A stretch of DNA of 64,000 bases, taken from assembly GCA_019695335.1 (NCBI GenBank), contig JAIBAF010000010.1:16995-80994 (forward strand). Reading direction: 5' to 3'. Origin of the DNA: a bacterium. GTDB lineage: Bacteria; CLD3; SB21. Positions 46,044-56,022 of the stretch are shown here, piece after piece. A program made the position numbers and the translations under genes. The notes below the pieces were generated by a model. It was not told where the DNA came from. It made no database searches and saw only the letters and a list, made by a program, of their open reading frames with translations. Position 1 is the first letter of the stretch, and each line of letters opens with the position of its first letter.

Positions 46044-46200
46044 CATTCAGGCAGGTCTCCTGACTTGTGAGTAACCTAACATACCTTCCCGCAGCGTATT
46101 ACAACGCTGCAGTGGATTTTAATCTCACTTACAGTTGCGGGGCAGTTCACGATTTCAACGTGATTCCCTTTTCATCCCGATTGCTCGGGACACCTGAATG
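46044..46200 (-). promoter_or_regulatory. cobalamin riboswitch (AdoCbl-type)
   Basis: Minus-strand RNA of about 157 bases. P1 is closed by CATTCAGG (from 46200) and CCTGAATG (from 46051), perfect complements at the ends. The B12 box reads AAGTCAGGAGACCTGCC at 46066-46050, matching the consensus G-Y-C-A-G-G-A-G-A-C-C. The conserved region with GGGAA and the CUGCCCCGCAACUGUA arm (around 46135-46150) is also present. Ligand binding represses expression downstream. A terminator follows 75 bases later, before btuB, giving transcriptional control of the whole B12 operon. Confidence 0.95.
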
Positions 46201-46286
46201 AAAATTTGTCGAAGAACATTTTTCAGAACGCCCATCAAGATAATGGCGGAAATCCCGGAAGTCAAGAAATTTCTTTTTGAAAGACG

Positions 46287-48326
46287 CTAAAAATTAAATT
46301 CATAAGCAAATTTGAAGTACTGTCCTGCCTGATTCAGCCGACCGTTGTCGCCTTGCAAATTTAACACAAAATAAATGTTGCTACCGGCGAAAAATTCATA
46401 CTGAATCAACGTATTCCAGAGCTGAACACGGTCTATATGTTCGGCAAAGAACGGGTTACCGGCGTCACTTTGGTAAAATGACCTGAGATAAAGTTTATCC
46501 ATAATCCTGTAATCCAATTTGATCCTGTAAATCGTTTGATTAACGTCATCGCTGTGTTGACGCCTTAAAGCAAAACTCATCGCCAAACGTCCAAAGGAAA
46601 GCGCCAAATCGGCATAAGGATTGCTCAGGAATGTTCCGTAATATTTTCCAAAATTATATCCGAATGTCAATGAATGATTACCATATAAAAATTTGACATT
46701 ATGGTCCTGGAGAAAATTTTTACGTTTTATGATCGTAGAGTCATTGATCTGGTCGTCCGGACGATTATATTCGAAATTATGATTGGCGCTCAACCAATCA
46801 TTAGCCTTATAATAGATGTTGGAGCTTATATATTCTTGATGTTTAAAATCGTCAGACAAACGCTGTGCTTTGTAATATTGTAGGCTGACATTCACATTGG
46901 AAAATTTTTGGCGATTCTTGACAAAATTATATCCTCCGCTCACCTGAATTTCGTCATAATCCGATCCATAATTATTAAACAACGTCATCGCATCGAACTT
47001 TTTATCGTAACGGCTGTAAATGATATCGGAATAAGGCCCACCTCCACCATTGAACTGATAAAATAAATGGCTGCGATACGCCGTCCCGTCGGTATTGGTT
47101 ATCAATTGCGGTTGATACACCCATCGTGAGAAAAGATCGATGCGGCTATCCAAGCTGAATATTTTTTCCGTGTGATCATTGGCCGGATCATTGGCAACCA
47201 GCACGGTTGAACCTATAATAAATTTTTGAAAATTAAATATCGGTCGCGCGGCAAAAAACCTGCGCTTATCACGATTCAGTTCTCCCGGCGCCGCTTCTTC
47301 TTCTACATACGCTACACCGGCTTTGAGCTGATTGCTTCTAAAGGTGTAATTAAGTCCGTAGTTGATATCCTGAATGGCACGGGTATAAAAAATATTGATC
47401 GGCGTTCGGTAGATATCCAGGTCTTTACTGAAAAACGGTCGTTTTTCCTGCAAAAAAATCGGTTTACGATACAATGAAAAATCAAACGGATCAGCTTCCA
47501 GTGTCGACTCATCGGTATTGTACGTACCTTTGAGTTTATGCTTATCCAAACTAACACTCACTTCCCCGCCGAACGAACCATGAAACGTTGAATCGGAAAA
47601 TTTATTACCGACAACATAAGGCGTGGCATTGAAGTTCAGATTAATCCGCTCATCAAACGGCGTAATGTCCCACTGATACGTTCCTTTGATTGTCAGAAGT
47701 TCGCTGTTGGGGTTGATGGAATAAAAATAGCTCGATCCGTCCGGTTTATAAGCAAATAACTGAACATCGATTCCAATGCGTTCTTTGTTTTTATTCTGAA
47801 TTTTATCGACGGGAATACGAACTTCCGTTTCGATATATCCAGGTTCGCCGTTTTCCGCTTCTTTATAAATCACCGATTTGTTTTGCCAAACCCAATCCCA
47901 TTCTTGAGACAATTGCCGTTGATTATAAATGATCATGTCGCGTTGATTATTGAGAAAACTGATTGCAAAAAAATATCCGTTTTGGTTTTTATTTTCGAGA
48001 TCCAGCAGAATAAAAAATTCATTTTCCTCATCCGTACTGCGGTCGCGGATCAACGATTGCCGGATAACCCGGCCGGTTGGCCAGAATTTAACGCCGACAT
48101 ATATGGCATCATGCGATTGTTTAAGATATACGATAGATTTATCATAATATTTTTCATCAGTCTTGGGAACAATGGTATAGAAACTATCGAAAACTTTGGC
48201 TCCGGCCCATTCATCATCGTTGATCTTACCATCGATCTTTGGAAATTTTTGATCTTCATCGTCATCGGCCCAACCGCTTCCCGTAAAAAAAAGACACACT
48301 CCCAGTAATAAAGCGAAACGTTGCAT
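46287..48326 (-). CDS. DUF5916 / CBM9-like outer-membrane barrel protein
   Basis: 679 residues. A signal peptide (about 1-20) is followed by a carbohydrate-binding-like N-terminal domain: FPKIDGKINDDEWAGAKVFD (about 28-47), then HDAIYVGVKFWP and ENEFFILLDLENKNQNGYFF. A large C-terminal region of amphipathic strands follows, ending FKFAYEFNF with a terminal aromatic residue, as in outer-membrane barrels. This layout is that of DUF5916-type proteins, common in FCB bacteria; the ligand is unknown. It lies upstream of the B12 riboswitch on the same strand but is separated by it, so it is probably not in that operon. Confidence 0.82.
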   Translation of the reverse strand: MQRFALLLGVCLFFTGSGWADDDEDQKFPKIDGKINDDEWAGAKVFDSFYTIVPKTDEKYYDKSIVYLKQSHDAIYVGVKFWPTGRVIRQSLIRDRSTDEENEFFILLDLENKNQNGYFFAISFLNNQRDMIIYNQRQLSQEWDWVWQNKSVIYKEAENGEPGYIETEVRIPVDKIQNKNKERIGIDVQLFAYKPDGSSYFYSINPNSELLTIKGTYQWDITPFDERINLNFNATPYVVGNKFSDSTFHGSFGGEVSVSLDKHKLKGTYNTDESTLEADPFDFSLYRKPIFLQEKRPFFSKDLDIYRTPINIFYTRAIQDINYGLNYTFRSNQLKAGVAYVEEEAAPGELNRDKRRFFAARPIFNFQKFIIGSTVLVANDPANDHTEKIFSLDSRIDLFSRWVYQPQLITNTDGTAYRSHLFYQFNGGGGPYSDIIYSRYDKKFDAMTLFNNYGSDYDEIQVSGGYNFVKNRQKFSNVNVSLQYYKAQRLSDDFKHQEYISSNIYYKANDWLSANHNFEYNRPDDQINDSTIIKRKNFLQDHNVKFLYGNHSLTFGYNFGKYYGTFLSNPYADLALSFGRLAMSFALRRQHSDDVNQTIYRIKLDYRIMDKLYLRSFYQSDAGNPFFAEHIDRVQLWNTLIQYEFFAGSNIYFVLNLQGDNGRLNQAGQYFKFAYEFNF

Positions 48327-48622
48327 ACCGTTTTCCTTTCCATGGTTTATAAGTCAGATCAGTCAAAGGAAGATTCGAACAAAACGTGAGTTTGAATAAA
48401 CGCAGGAACGTAAAACTACGAGTAAAGGTTTCACCACAGAGTGGGCATTTTTGCCAATATTTTTTCGGATATGCTTTAATAACCGATGTCGATAGGAGCC
48501 GAGTCCCTTAACAGTATGACGCGATGAGTATAATTTATCCTTGAAACCAAAACAAAATATTTATACTTTTGCTGGACCTTTCCCATCGATACATACCTTT
48601 AAATATTTGTACAGTCAATTCA

Positions 48623-50539
48623 ATGAGCATTCAAAGCATAGAAAATATTTGGATAGGATTCAAACGAAGCGGCGATAATGACGGCTTTAATCAGATCGGC
48701 GTACACTGCGTAAAACGTTTGATACTTTTCTTGCCTACAATGATTGGAATGTTAGTATTATTTCCGGATTTCGCTTTTGCGGGCGAGGTAGAAGGAGAAG
48801 GCGACGGTTCGCATCATTTGATTTCCAGCATCGGTATCAGCATTCTCGCGGCCACAATTATGGCTTTTATCGGACACTTTGCCAAACAACCGCTTTTATT
48901 GGCATATATTGGTGCGGGAGTTGCCATCGGACCTGAAATGGGTTTTGGCCTCGTACACAGCAAGGAAGACATTGCCGTCATCGCCGAGATTGGGCTAATC
49001 CTTTTGCTGTTCATGATCGGGCTCGAGATCGACATGAAAAAACTCAGAGAATCTGGCAAAACACTGATCATGTCCGGGGTTTTTCAATTTATTCTTTGTG
49101 TTTTACTTGGCGTTGGTTTTTTTGCCATGCTGGGCTATACGATAAGCGGCGGAAACTACGATTTGTTATACTTGGCCGTTTGCTGCGCGTTAAGCAGTAC
49201 AGCCATCGTGGTCAAATTGCTTTATTCCAAATTCGAATTGGATACTCTCGCAGGTAGGATCACTCTTGGCGTGTTGGTCTTCCAGGACATTTGGGCCATT
49301 ATCGTACTGGGCATTCAGCCCAATCTTGCGCATCCCGATATTCTGCAAATTTTATGGTCATTCTGTAAAGGTGGTATCTTGGTCGGTATGAGTTTACTGA
49401 TCAGCAAATATATTCTGCCGCATTTATTCAAATCAATTGCCAAATTACCTGAACTTGTGTTAGTGGCATCGCTAGGTTGGTGCTTTTTTATTTGCGGAGT
49501 GGCTGATTATTTCGGGCTTTCAGTAGAAATGGGTGCGCTAATCGCCGGCGTCGCCATTTCAACTTTTCCTTATAACTTGGATGTCATAGCCAAAGTCATC
49601 AGTATCCGTGATTTTTTTGTAACGTTATTTTTTGTAGCATTGGGCATGCAAATTCCCAATCCGATTAACGACCTTAGCATTCTCGCCATTGCAGGCGTTG
49701 CGGCGTTGTTTGTAATCATTTCTCGGTTTTTATCGGTTTATCCGATTCTTTATTTTCTCAAAAACGGCAATCGCGTGAGTATACTGGCATCGATTAACCT
49801 AGCGAATATGAGCGAGTTTTCGCTCGTCATCGCCTCGCTCGGATTAACGGCAGGCCATATCGGCGGCAATATTTTGTCCGTCATCATTTTTGTTTTTGTG
49901 CTGACGTCCATTGTAACAACTTATCTGATCAAATACAGTCACCCGCTGCAGGCTGCCATCGGGAAATTCCTGCCGAAAATTGGTTTCAGAGACATCGCGT
50001 CATCGGTAGAGCAAAATGCGGTTGAAGATCATAAAGAAATTGCCCTGCTTGGATTTTTCCGGGTAGCAAGTTCGCTGGTGCGCGAATTGCAGGACATGAA
50101 AGCCGAAGACGGTGAATTGCTCGATAAAATCGTAGTCGTTGATTTCAATCCCAACGTTCATACAAAGCTGCAGGCCATCGGCGTTAAGGCTATCTACGGC
50201 GACATCAGCCACATGGATACATTGCATCATGCGGGCATTCACGACGCTAAAGTTGTTATCTCGACGATACCGGATACTATTCTGGTCGGAACGGATAATT
50301 TAAAAATGATTAAACAGATTCAAAGCATTTGTCCTCACGCCAAAATTATCGTTACGGCGGAAAGCCCGGCACGAGCTCTGAAAATGTACGCCGAAGGCGC
50401 CGATTATGTTTTCCTTCCTCGTGTATTGGCGGCAGAACATTTGACAAATGTCATTAAAGAATTACTCAATTCTCATTCAGCTGATTTCAAACAAGAACAT
50501 CTGGATCAACTCAAACTTCGGGAAGAGATCATCAGTTAA
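48623..50539 (+). CDS. CPA2 cation:proton antiporter with TrkA-N domain
   Basis: About 638 residues from ATG 48623; an upstream TTG (48569) adds an unsupported leader, and ATG 48743 is another option. A signal-like segment ends FPDFAFAGEV. The membrane domain carries QPLLLAYIGAGVAIGPEMGF and IGLILLLFMIGLEIDMKKLR, then LSSTAIVVKLL, the Kef/CPA2 transport signatures, across about residues 70-440. The C-terminal TrkA-N domain (about 470-600) has IALLGFFRVASSLVRELQDM and DFNPNVHTKLQAIGV, a Rossmann nucleotide site. Such exchangers swap K+ or Na+ for H+. It heads a four-gene ion module. Confidence 0.9.
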   Translation: MSIQSIENIWIGFKRSGDNDGFNQIGVHCVKRLILFLPTMIGMLVLFPDFAFAGEVEGEGDGSHHLISSIGISILAATIMAFIGHFAKQPLLLAYIGAGVAIGPEMGFGLVHSKEDIAVIAEIGLILLLFMIGLEIDMKKLRESGKTLIMSGVFQFILCVLLGVGFFAMLGYTISGGNYDLLYLAVCCALSSTAIVVKLLYSKFELDTLAGRITLGVLVFQDIWAIIVLGIQPNLAHPDILQILWSFCKGGILVGMSLLISKYILPHLFKSIAKLPELVLVASLGWCFFICGVADYFGLSVEMGALIAGVAISTFPYNLDVIAKVISIRDFFVTLFFVALGMQIPNPINDLSILAIAGVAALFVIISRFLSVYPILYFLKNGNRVSILASINLANMSEFSLVIASLGLTAGHIGGNILSVIIFVFVLTSIVTTYLIKYSHPLQAAIGKFLPKIGFRDIASSVEQNAVEDHKEIALLGFFRVASSLVRELQDMKAEDGELLDKIVVVDFNPNVHTKLQAIGVKAIYGDISHMDTLHHAGIHDAKVVISTIPDTILVGTDNLKMIKQIQSICPHAKIIVTAESPARALKMYAEGADYVFLPRVLAAEHLTNVIKELLNSHSADFKQEHLDQLKLREEIIS

Positions 50540-50540
50540 C

Positions 50541-51719
50541 ATGCCTAAACCGATCAAACGACAACGCAGTTTCCGGCGATTACGCCGCGCGTTGACCTTA
50601 TTTCTTAATAACTCCATTGTTCGTATACAAATCGGAATCCTAGCCGTTGTCACCATCGGTGGATTATTGGTCGTTTTCTTTGAGAATAATTCTCCGATGG
50701 GATTCTACAAGCATGTCTTTGACGGATTTTGGTGGGCTTTTGTGACTATTACGACCGTGGGTTATGGCGACGCATATCCTGTAAGCATCGGCGGACGTTT
50801 GACAGCCATCGCCGTGATGATGACCGGGATCGGAGTTATTTCTACATTGACAGCAACCATTTCTTCAGCATTTATCGAAAGCAGAATTCGAAAGGGACAA
50901 GGCTTGGAAAAAGTAAAACTCAAAAAACACATTGTCATCTGCGGATGGAATTTTAATGTGGAAGAAATCATCCGCACATTGGAAACAGAACTCGATTTTC
51001 CATCGATTGTTTTAGTTAATTCATGCGATCCTTCCCCGATCGGTGAAATTGTTACGCGCCACAAAGACTCGGAAATCAGTTTTGTTGCGGGCGATTTTTC
51101 AAAAGACGATATTCTCGACAAAGCCAATGTACGTCAAGCAGAATGTGTCATTATTGTCGCCGATTCCAACGAGCTGACCGCCAACAAAGCGGATGAGAAA
51201 ACTATTATCACAGCGCTAACTGTCAAAAACATGAACTCGAAGGTCCGGCTGTACGCACACATTATCAATCCTGACAATGCATCGCACCTCCGCCGGGCCA
51301 AAGCCGACGATGTGGTTGTCAGTGATAAATACAGCGGATTCCTGCTCGCCATGCATGTGACCAATCCCGGTGTTCCGCGTGTCGTCGATGAATTACTCTC
51401 GTTGAGTTACGGCAATGAAATTATCCGCCTGCCGATTCCGGATGATCTAGTTGGCAAAACATTCTGGCAATTAACCGAATTCTTTAAAGATAAACACGAC
51501 GCCATTCTTTTTGGCCTTGCTCATGAGTCCCAAAAAATGGGCTTGACGGATCTCCTGTCTGACGACGATTCATACTTAGATCGTTTTATCCGGCAAAAAC
51601 TTCAAGAATCGGGTAAAAAATTTGCCGAAGAAGAACGCATGGCTATCACTATCAATCCTCCGAAAGACCGCGTCATACAAAAAGACGATGTCGCCCTTGT
51701 GATCATGGATAAATTTTAA
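50541..51719 (+). CDS. TrkA-type potassium channel
   Basis: 392 residues from ATG 50541, one base after the preceding stop. Two membrane helices flank a pore helix with selectivity filter TITTVGYGDAYP (about residues 65-76), the TVGYGD filter of K+ channels. The cytoplasmic part begins IVICGWNFNVEEIIRTLETE (about 130-150), a TrkA-N/RCK Rossmann domain with G-x-x-x-x-x-x-x-I, followed by a TrkA-C-like region. It resembles the Kch/MthK architecture. It is gated by ligand or ion binding to the RCK domain. It is the second gene of the ion module. Confidence 0.92.
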   Translation: MPKPIKRQRSFRRLRRALTLFLNNSIVRIQIGILAVVTIGGLLVVFFENNSPMGFYKHVFDGFWWAFVTITTVGYGDAYPVSIGGRLTAIAVMMTGIGVISTLTATISSAFIESRIRKGQGLEKVKLKKHIVICGWNFNVEEIIRTLETELDFPSIVLVNSCDPSPIGEIVTRHKDSEISFVAGDFSKDDILDKANVRQAECVIIVADSNELTANKADEKTIITALTVKNMNSKVRLYAHIINPDNASHLRRAKADDVVVSDKYSGFLLAMHVTNPGVPRVVDELLSLSYGNEIIRLPIPDDLVGKTFWQLTEFFKDKHDAILFGLAHESQKMGLTDLLSDDDSYLDRFIRQKLQESGKKFAEEERMAITINPPKDRVIQKDDVALVIMDKF

Positions 51720-51734
51720 AAACGGACAGTATCT

Positions 51735-52238
51735 ATGCTTGAAATCGAGTTTCTCAAAAAATTTCCTCTATTCGCCGGATTAACCGACGCCAAATTGGAA
51801 AAATTGAAATCGATCATGAACGAAGTGGATTATGCCGCCAAAAGCACCATCATTAAAGACGGCGATCGCGGTGAGGAAATGTTTTTACTTTTGTCGGGCG
51901 ATGTGGAAATTTCAAAACAAATGATGCTCAAATTTGATGAAGACACGGCAGGAAAAGACAAATCGTTGATTCGCCTTAGTTCTAAATTTTATGCCTGCTT
52001 CGGCGAAATGGCTTTGTTTGAAGAAAACAGCGAGCGTTCGGCGACAGTTACGACCGTAGCTGAATGCCGGCTCGCGATTATCCGGCGCGCGGATTTTGCC
52101 AAATTAGTCGATTCCGATTATGAAATCGGCTACATTATTTTCAGAAATTTGGCCCGAATTATCAGCGACCGTTTGAAAAAAGCCAACAAAGACATCCTTA
52201 AGCTCACAACAGCATTCGTGCTTGCAGTTGAACGTTAA
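51735..52238 (+). CDS. stand-alone cyclic-nucleotide-binding domain protein
   Basis: 167 residues, a single cNMP-binding domain with no HTH or other output domain. LKKFPLFAGLTDAKLEKLKS starts it, DGDRGEEMFLLLSGDVEISK is the barrel, and the phosphate-binding cassette FGEMALFEENSERSATVTT keeps the Glu and Arg that contact cyclic nucleotide ribose and phosphate. A helical tail follows (about 125-165). With no DNA-binding part it probably acts on a protein partner; flanking genes (K+ channel before, antiporter after) make these the likely targets. It starts 15 bp after the channel gene. Confidence 0.88.
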   Translation: MLEIEFLKKFPLFAGLTDAKLEKLKSIMNEVDYAAKSTIIKDGDRGEEMFLLLSGDVEISKQMMLKFDEDTAGKDKSLIRLSSKFYACFGEMALFEENSERSATVTTVAECRLAIIRRADFAKLVDSDYEIGYIIFRNLARIISDRLKKANKDILKLTTAFVLAVER

Positions 52239-52255
52239 TTATTTATACTTATGAG

Positions 52256-53848
52256 ATGCAAACACACGACGCACTTGTTTCATATTTATTACTACTTTTT
52301 ATCGCGATTGTCGTCTCACTGGCGGTACGTCGTATTAAATTGCCGTACAGTATCGGACTCGTCGTTGCAGGATTCGTTTTAGGCTATTCGCAAATCGTCC
52401 CCTCTTTCACGATTGACCCTTCCCTGATTATCTACATTTTTCTCCCGGCTTTGTTGTTCGATTCGTCATTTAACGCAAACATGACGAACTTGAAACAGCA
52501 TTGGAAATTAATTTTTGCATTCGCCATTCCGGGTACGATCGTATCGATTTTAATTGTTGGCGCTATCGCACATTTTTTAATCGATGTACCGTGGATGTCT
52601 TCATTTTTATTTGCAGCGCTCATCGTTCCGACCGACACTATTTCAATCCTCTCCGTTTTCAAGGAATTAAAAGTACCGTCAAAACTCGCCACGTTAGTTG
52701 AAGGCGAGAGCTTGTTCAATGACGGCGTCGCTATTATCATGTTCAAACTTATCCTGGCGTTGATTCTGGCAGAGCAATATGATTTGATCGGTATCGATTA
52801 TGTGTCGTTTTCATTCAGTCTGGCAGCGTCATATACCGGTGGGTTTATTCTCGGAGCCGCGAGCGGTTATGCGGCAGGCTATCTGATGAAACGCGTAAAA
52901 GATCCTCTGCTCGAAATCATGATAACCGTGATTGTTATTTACGGGGTTTTTTTATTAGCCGAAAAAATCAATGTATCCTCGATTGTGACAGTAGTTGTTA
53001 CATCGTTGATGATCGGCGACTTGAGCCGTCGTATGACGATTTCAGCCACTACCCAAATTGCGCTCTCGTCTTTTTGGAGTTTCAGCGCATTCGCGCTCAA
53101 TTCGATTTTATTTTTATTCATAGGATTGCAATTAAATTTTGCAATGCTGTGGTCCAATCTTTTGCCGATTTTAATCGCGTTGATAGCCGTCAATGTCGGC
53201 CGCATTATCTTTATTTATCCTTATTCGAATTTAGTCAATTGGCTGAATCTGAAAAAAATTATCATACACGAAGACAATGTTCCTCTCAAATGGCAGCACG
53301 TCCTTGCATTGGGCAATTTAAAGGGTTCGTTGTCGATGGCTCTCGTCGTCAGTTTGCCCGACACGTTGGTGTACAAAGATTTTCTGACGGTATTGACATT
53401 TGGTGTAGTATTTTTCTCCTTGATAGTACAAGGCACAACGTTGCGTCCCATTTTACGGCTATTCAGACTCCAGACATTGTCACAGGACCAGATCGAATTT
53501 GACAAGCGTCAGGGTATGATCATTTCTGCCAAAGCTGTTTTAGCATCCTTGAAAAACGATTACGAAAGAGGACTGATTCACTCCACAGTCTACGATAGTT
53601 TGCGGGAACAATATGAATTTGTCGTCGAAAATTCCGAACAAAGCATTGCCCGTCTTCAGGTTAAAAACCCTACACTGGCCGATGCTCATTTGCAGGCAAC
53701 CTATTATCAAATGCTCATGCTTCAACGCAGTGTCATTCTCAATGCGCAAACTCAACACATTCTCTCTGAAGATGCAGCGAACGAATTATTGACCAATTTT
53801 GATCAGCAAATGGCTACGATAGGTTGGATCAAAAAAGACGAGTCCTGA
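52256..53848 (+). CDS. CPA1-family Na+(K+)/H+ antiporter
   Basis: 530 residues. About 12-13 membrane spans, with LPYSIGLVVAGFVLGYSQIV, FLPALLFDSSFNANMTNLKQ (about 62-81), FLFAALIVPTDTISILSVFK and VEGESLFNDGVAIIMFKLIL (about 150-170), the CPA1 ion-site motifs (P-T-D and the E-G-E-S-x-x-N-D sequence). Then LGNLKGSLSMALVVSLP. A C-terminal helical cytoplasmic tail (about 410-530) could be regulatory. Fourth gene of the ion module, 17 bp after the cNMP-binding protein. It is convergent with ppk1, two bases apart. Confidence 0.94.
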   Translation: MQTHDALVSYLLLLFIAIVVSLAVRRIKLPYSIGLVVAGFVLGYSQIVPSFTIDPSLIIYIFLPALLFDSSFNANMTNLKQHWKLIFAFAIPGTIVSILIVGAIAHFLIDVPWMSSFLFAALIVPTDTISILSVFKELKVPSKLATLVEGESLFNDGVAIIMFKLILALILAEQYDLIGIDYVSFSFSLAASYTGGFILGAASGYAAGYLMKRVKDPLLEIMITVIVIYGVFLLAEKINVSSIVTVVVTSLMIGDLSRRMTISATTQIALSSFWSFSAFALNSILFLFIGLQLNFAMLWSNLLPILIALIAVNVGRIIFIYPYSNLVNWLNLKKIIIHEDNVPLKWQHVLALGNLKGSLSMALVVSLPDTLVYKDFLTVLTFGVVFFSLIVQGTTLRPILRLFRLQTLSQDQIEFDKRQGMIISAKAVLASLKNDYERGLIHSTVYDSLREQYEFVVENSEQSIARLQVKNPTLADAHLQATYYQMLMLQRSVILNAQTQHILSEDAANELLTNFDQQMATIGWIKKDES

Positions 53849-53850
53849 AA

Positions 53851-56022
53851 CTATGTCAGCGCTTCTTTCACGGCCATATCATATAATAAAACCTGTGAAC
53901 GAATCTTTTTCTTTTCGTTTTTAACGCGAGCCGTTGTGCCGTCTTGCTGAAACCGCCGGGCTTTCAGGTTATCCGTCCATTGCGCCTGCAAAATACTCCA
54001 CAACATCTGTTGATATTTCGGTTCTTTGATCGGAAACATCACTTCGATTCTTTGATCGAGATTTCGAGGCATCCAGTCTGAACTTGCGAGGAAATATTCC
54101 GGCTGATCAATATTTTGAAAATAAAAAATCCGCGCATGTTCAAGAAAGCGATCAATGATGCTGACCGCCTCGATATTCTCGCTCACACCTTTGACGCCCG
54201 GACGTAAACAGCAGATTCCGCGAATAATTAATTTAATCGTCACGCCGGACTGGCTGGCACGATACAATTCAAGAATAATTTGTTTATCCACCAGCGCATT
54301 CATTTTAGCAATGATCTGAGCCGGCTTGCCTTCTTTGGCATTGCTGACTTCGCGGCGGATTTTACTGATAAAGGTTTCGCGTAATTCCGTCGGTGCCATT
54401 TTAATGCGATGAAATTTCGACGGTACGGAATACCCGGTCAAAACATTAAATAAATTGGTCAAATCATCGCCGAACCTCGGATGACAAGTAAAAAGCCCGA
54501 GGTCGCCGTAAATTTGCGACGTCCGGTCGTTGTAATTTCCGGTACCAAGATGGCAATATCGCCGGATTTTATTTTTTTCCTGGCGGACAATCAGGCAAAC
54601 TTTGCAGTGCGTTTTCAATCCGGCCATACCATAGATAACGTGTGCCCCGGCATCTTCCAGCTTTTGTGCCCATTGAATATTTGCTTCCTCATCGAAACGT
54701 GCTTTCAACTCTACCAGTACTGCTACCTGTTTTCCCCGCTCAGCCGCCAGTTGCAACGCCATTGCGATCGGTGAATTAGCCGCGATACGATACAAGGTCA
54801 TCTTGATGGCCAACACTTGCGGGTCTTCCGCCGCTTCTCTTAAAAATCTTGTAACATAATCGAAACTCTGGTAGGGATGATGAATTAAAATATCTCCGTT
54901 ACGGATCACGCTGAACATATCCGTTCCGGTTTCAAACTCTTTCACGCGTTGCGGCGGAAATGGAGTATCCTTTAAATTCCCGATATCCAAATCATTGTAT
55001 AATTGCATCAAGTCTGAAAACGCCACAAATCCTCGCGTAGCATACAAATCCTCGGCCTCCAGATCGAGTTCCTGAATCAGTATCTTCAGAATCGACTCAC
55101 TGAATCCTTGATCGTATTGCAAACGGATGGCCGCACCTTTACGACGATTGCGCAACGATTCGGCAATCGCTTTAATCAAATCTTCCGACGGATCTTCATC
55201 GTATTGCAAATCTGAATCCCTCGTCACACGAATGGTGTAACAATTGACAACATCGTAGCCTTTGAAAAGTTCGCCGAGATATAAGCGGATCAAATCCTCG
55301 AGCAGAATAAAATGATACGTTCCCTCCGGCGATGGAAGCCGTACGAATCGCGGAATCACGGCGAAACTGACAGGAATGATCGCAAGGTTGGTTTTAGGCA
55401 ATTTGCTCGGCGCGGACGGCTTCACTTCGGCAACCAATGAAATCGTCCGATTAGCCAGGTGCGGAAATGGATGACTGGGATCGATAGCCAGCGGCGTCAG
55501 AATGGATTCAACCGATTGTTTATAATACTCGTGCGCAAAAATCAATTGCTCATCCGTCAATTGATCGGGCTTGAGAATAAATACACCTTCTTTGTTTAAT
55601 TGCGGCAGCAATGTGTCAAAAAAATAATCATGCTGAACGGCTGTCAATTCATGAATTTTCTTCGACATGGTTTCCATGACTTCACGCGGCAACATTCCTT
55701 CAGGCCCCTTGGTCACCACACTGGCGTCGATCTGGCGTCGTACACCGGCTACCCGCACCATAAAGAATTCATCAAGATTGCTGCTGAAAATGGAAAGGAA
55801 CTTTAAACGTTCGAGCAGCGGCACATTCGGATCCTGTGCTTCTTCGAGAACACGCCGGTTAAATTCAAGCCAGCTGAGTTCGCGGTTGATAAAATGTTCA
55901 GGTCTGTCGAAAACTTTTGGAGTGAGTACACTCGGTTCTTTCGTTTCGAGTTCCTTCTCAACCGCAGTTTCGGATGGAGTCATAAAGGTATTTGGGGTTT
56001 TGGTGGAAACGATTGGATTCAT
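53851..56022 (-). CDS. ppk1: polyphosphate kinase 1
   Basis: 723 residues. The core begins FINRELSWLEFNRRVLEEAQ (about residues 43-62). The catalytic phospho-histidine is in GLKTHCKVCLIVR, with YCHLGTGNYNDRTSQIYGDL next. The second conserved His lies in FLEHARIFYFQN (about 635). All PPK1 domains are present. The enzyme polymerises ATP phosphate into polyphosphate reversibly. A 35-residue low-complexity N-terminal extension precedes the core; M14 is an alternative start. Convergent with the antiporter. Confidence 0.96.
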   Translation of the reverse strand: MNPIVSTKTPNTFMTPSETAVEKELETKEPSVLTPKVFDRPEHFINRELSWLEFNRRVLEEAQDPNVPLLERLKFLSIFSSNLDEFFMVRVAGVRRQIDASVVTKGPEGMLPREVMETMSKKIHELTAVQHDYFFDTLLPQLNKEGVFILKPDQLTDEQLIFAHEYYKQSVESILTPLAIDPSHPFPHLANRTISLVAEVKPSAPSKLPKTNLAIIPVSFAVIPRFVRLPSPEGTYHFILLEDLIRLYLGELFKGYDVVNCYTIRVTRDSDLQYDEDPSEDLIKAIAESLRNRRKGAAIRLQYDQGFSESILKILIQELDLEAEDLYATRGFVAFSDLMQLYNDLDIGNLKDTPFPPQRVKEFETGTDMFSVIRNGDILIHHPYQSFDYVTRFLREAAEDPQVLAIKMTLYRIAANSPIAMALQLAAERGKQVAVLVELKARFDEEANIQWAQKLEDAGAHVIYGMAGLKTHCKVCLIVRQEKNKIRRYCHLGTGNYNDRTSQIYGDLGLFTCHPRFGDDLTNLFNVLTGYSVPSKFHRIKMAPTELRETFISKIRREVSNAKEGKPAQIIAKMNALVDKQIILELYRASQSGVTIKLIIRGICCLRPGVKGVSENIEAVSIIDRFLEHARIFYFQNIDQPEYFLASSDWMPRNLDQRIEVMFPIKEPKYQQMLWSILQAQWTDNLKARRFQQDGTTARVKNEKKKIRSQVLLYDMAVKEALT

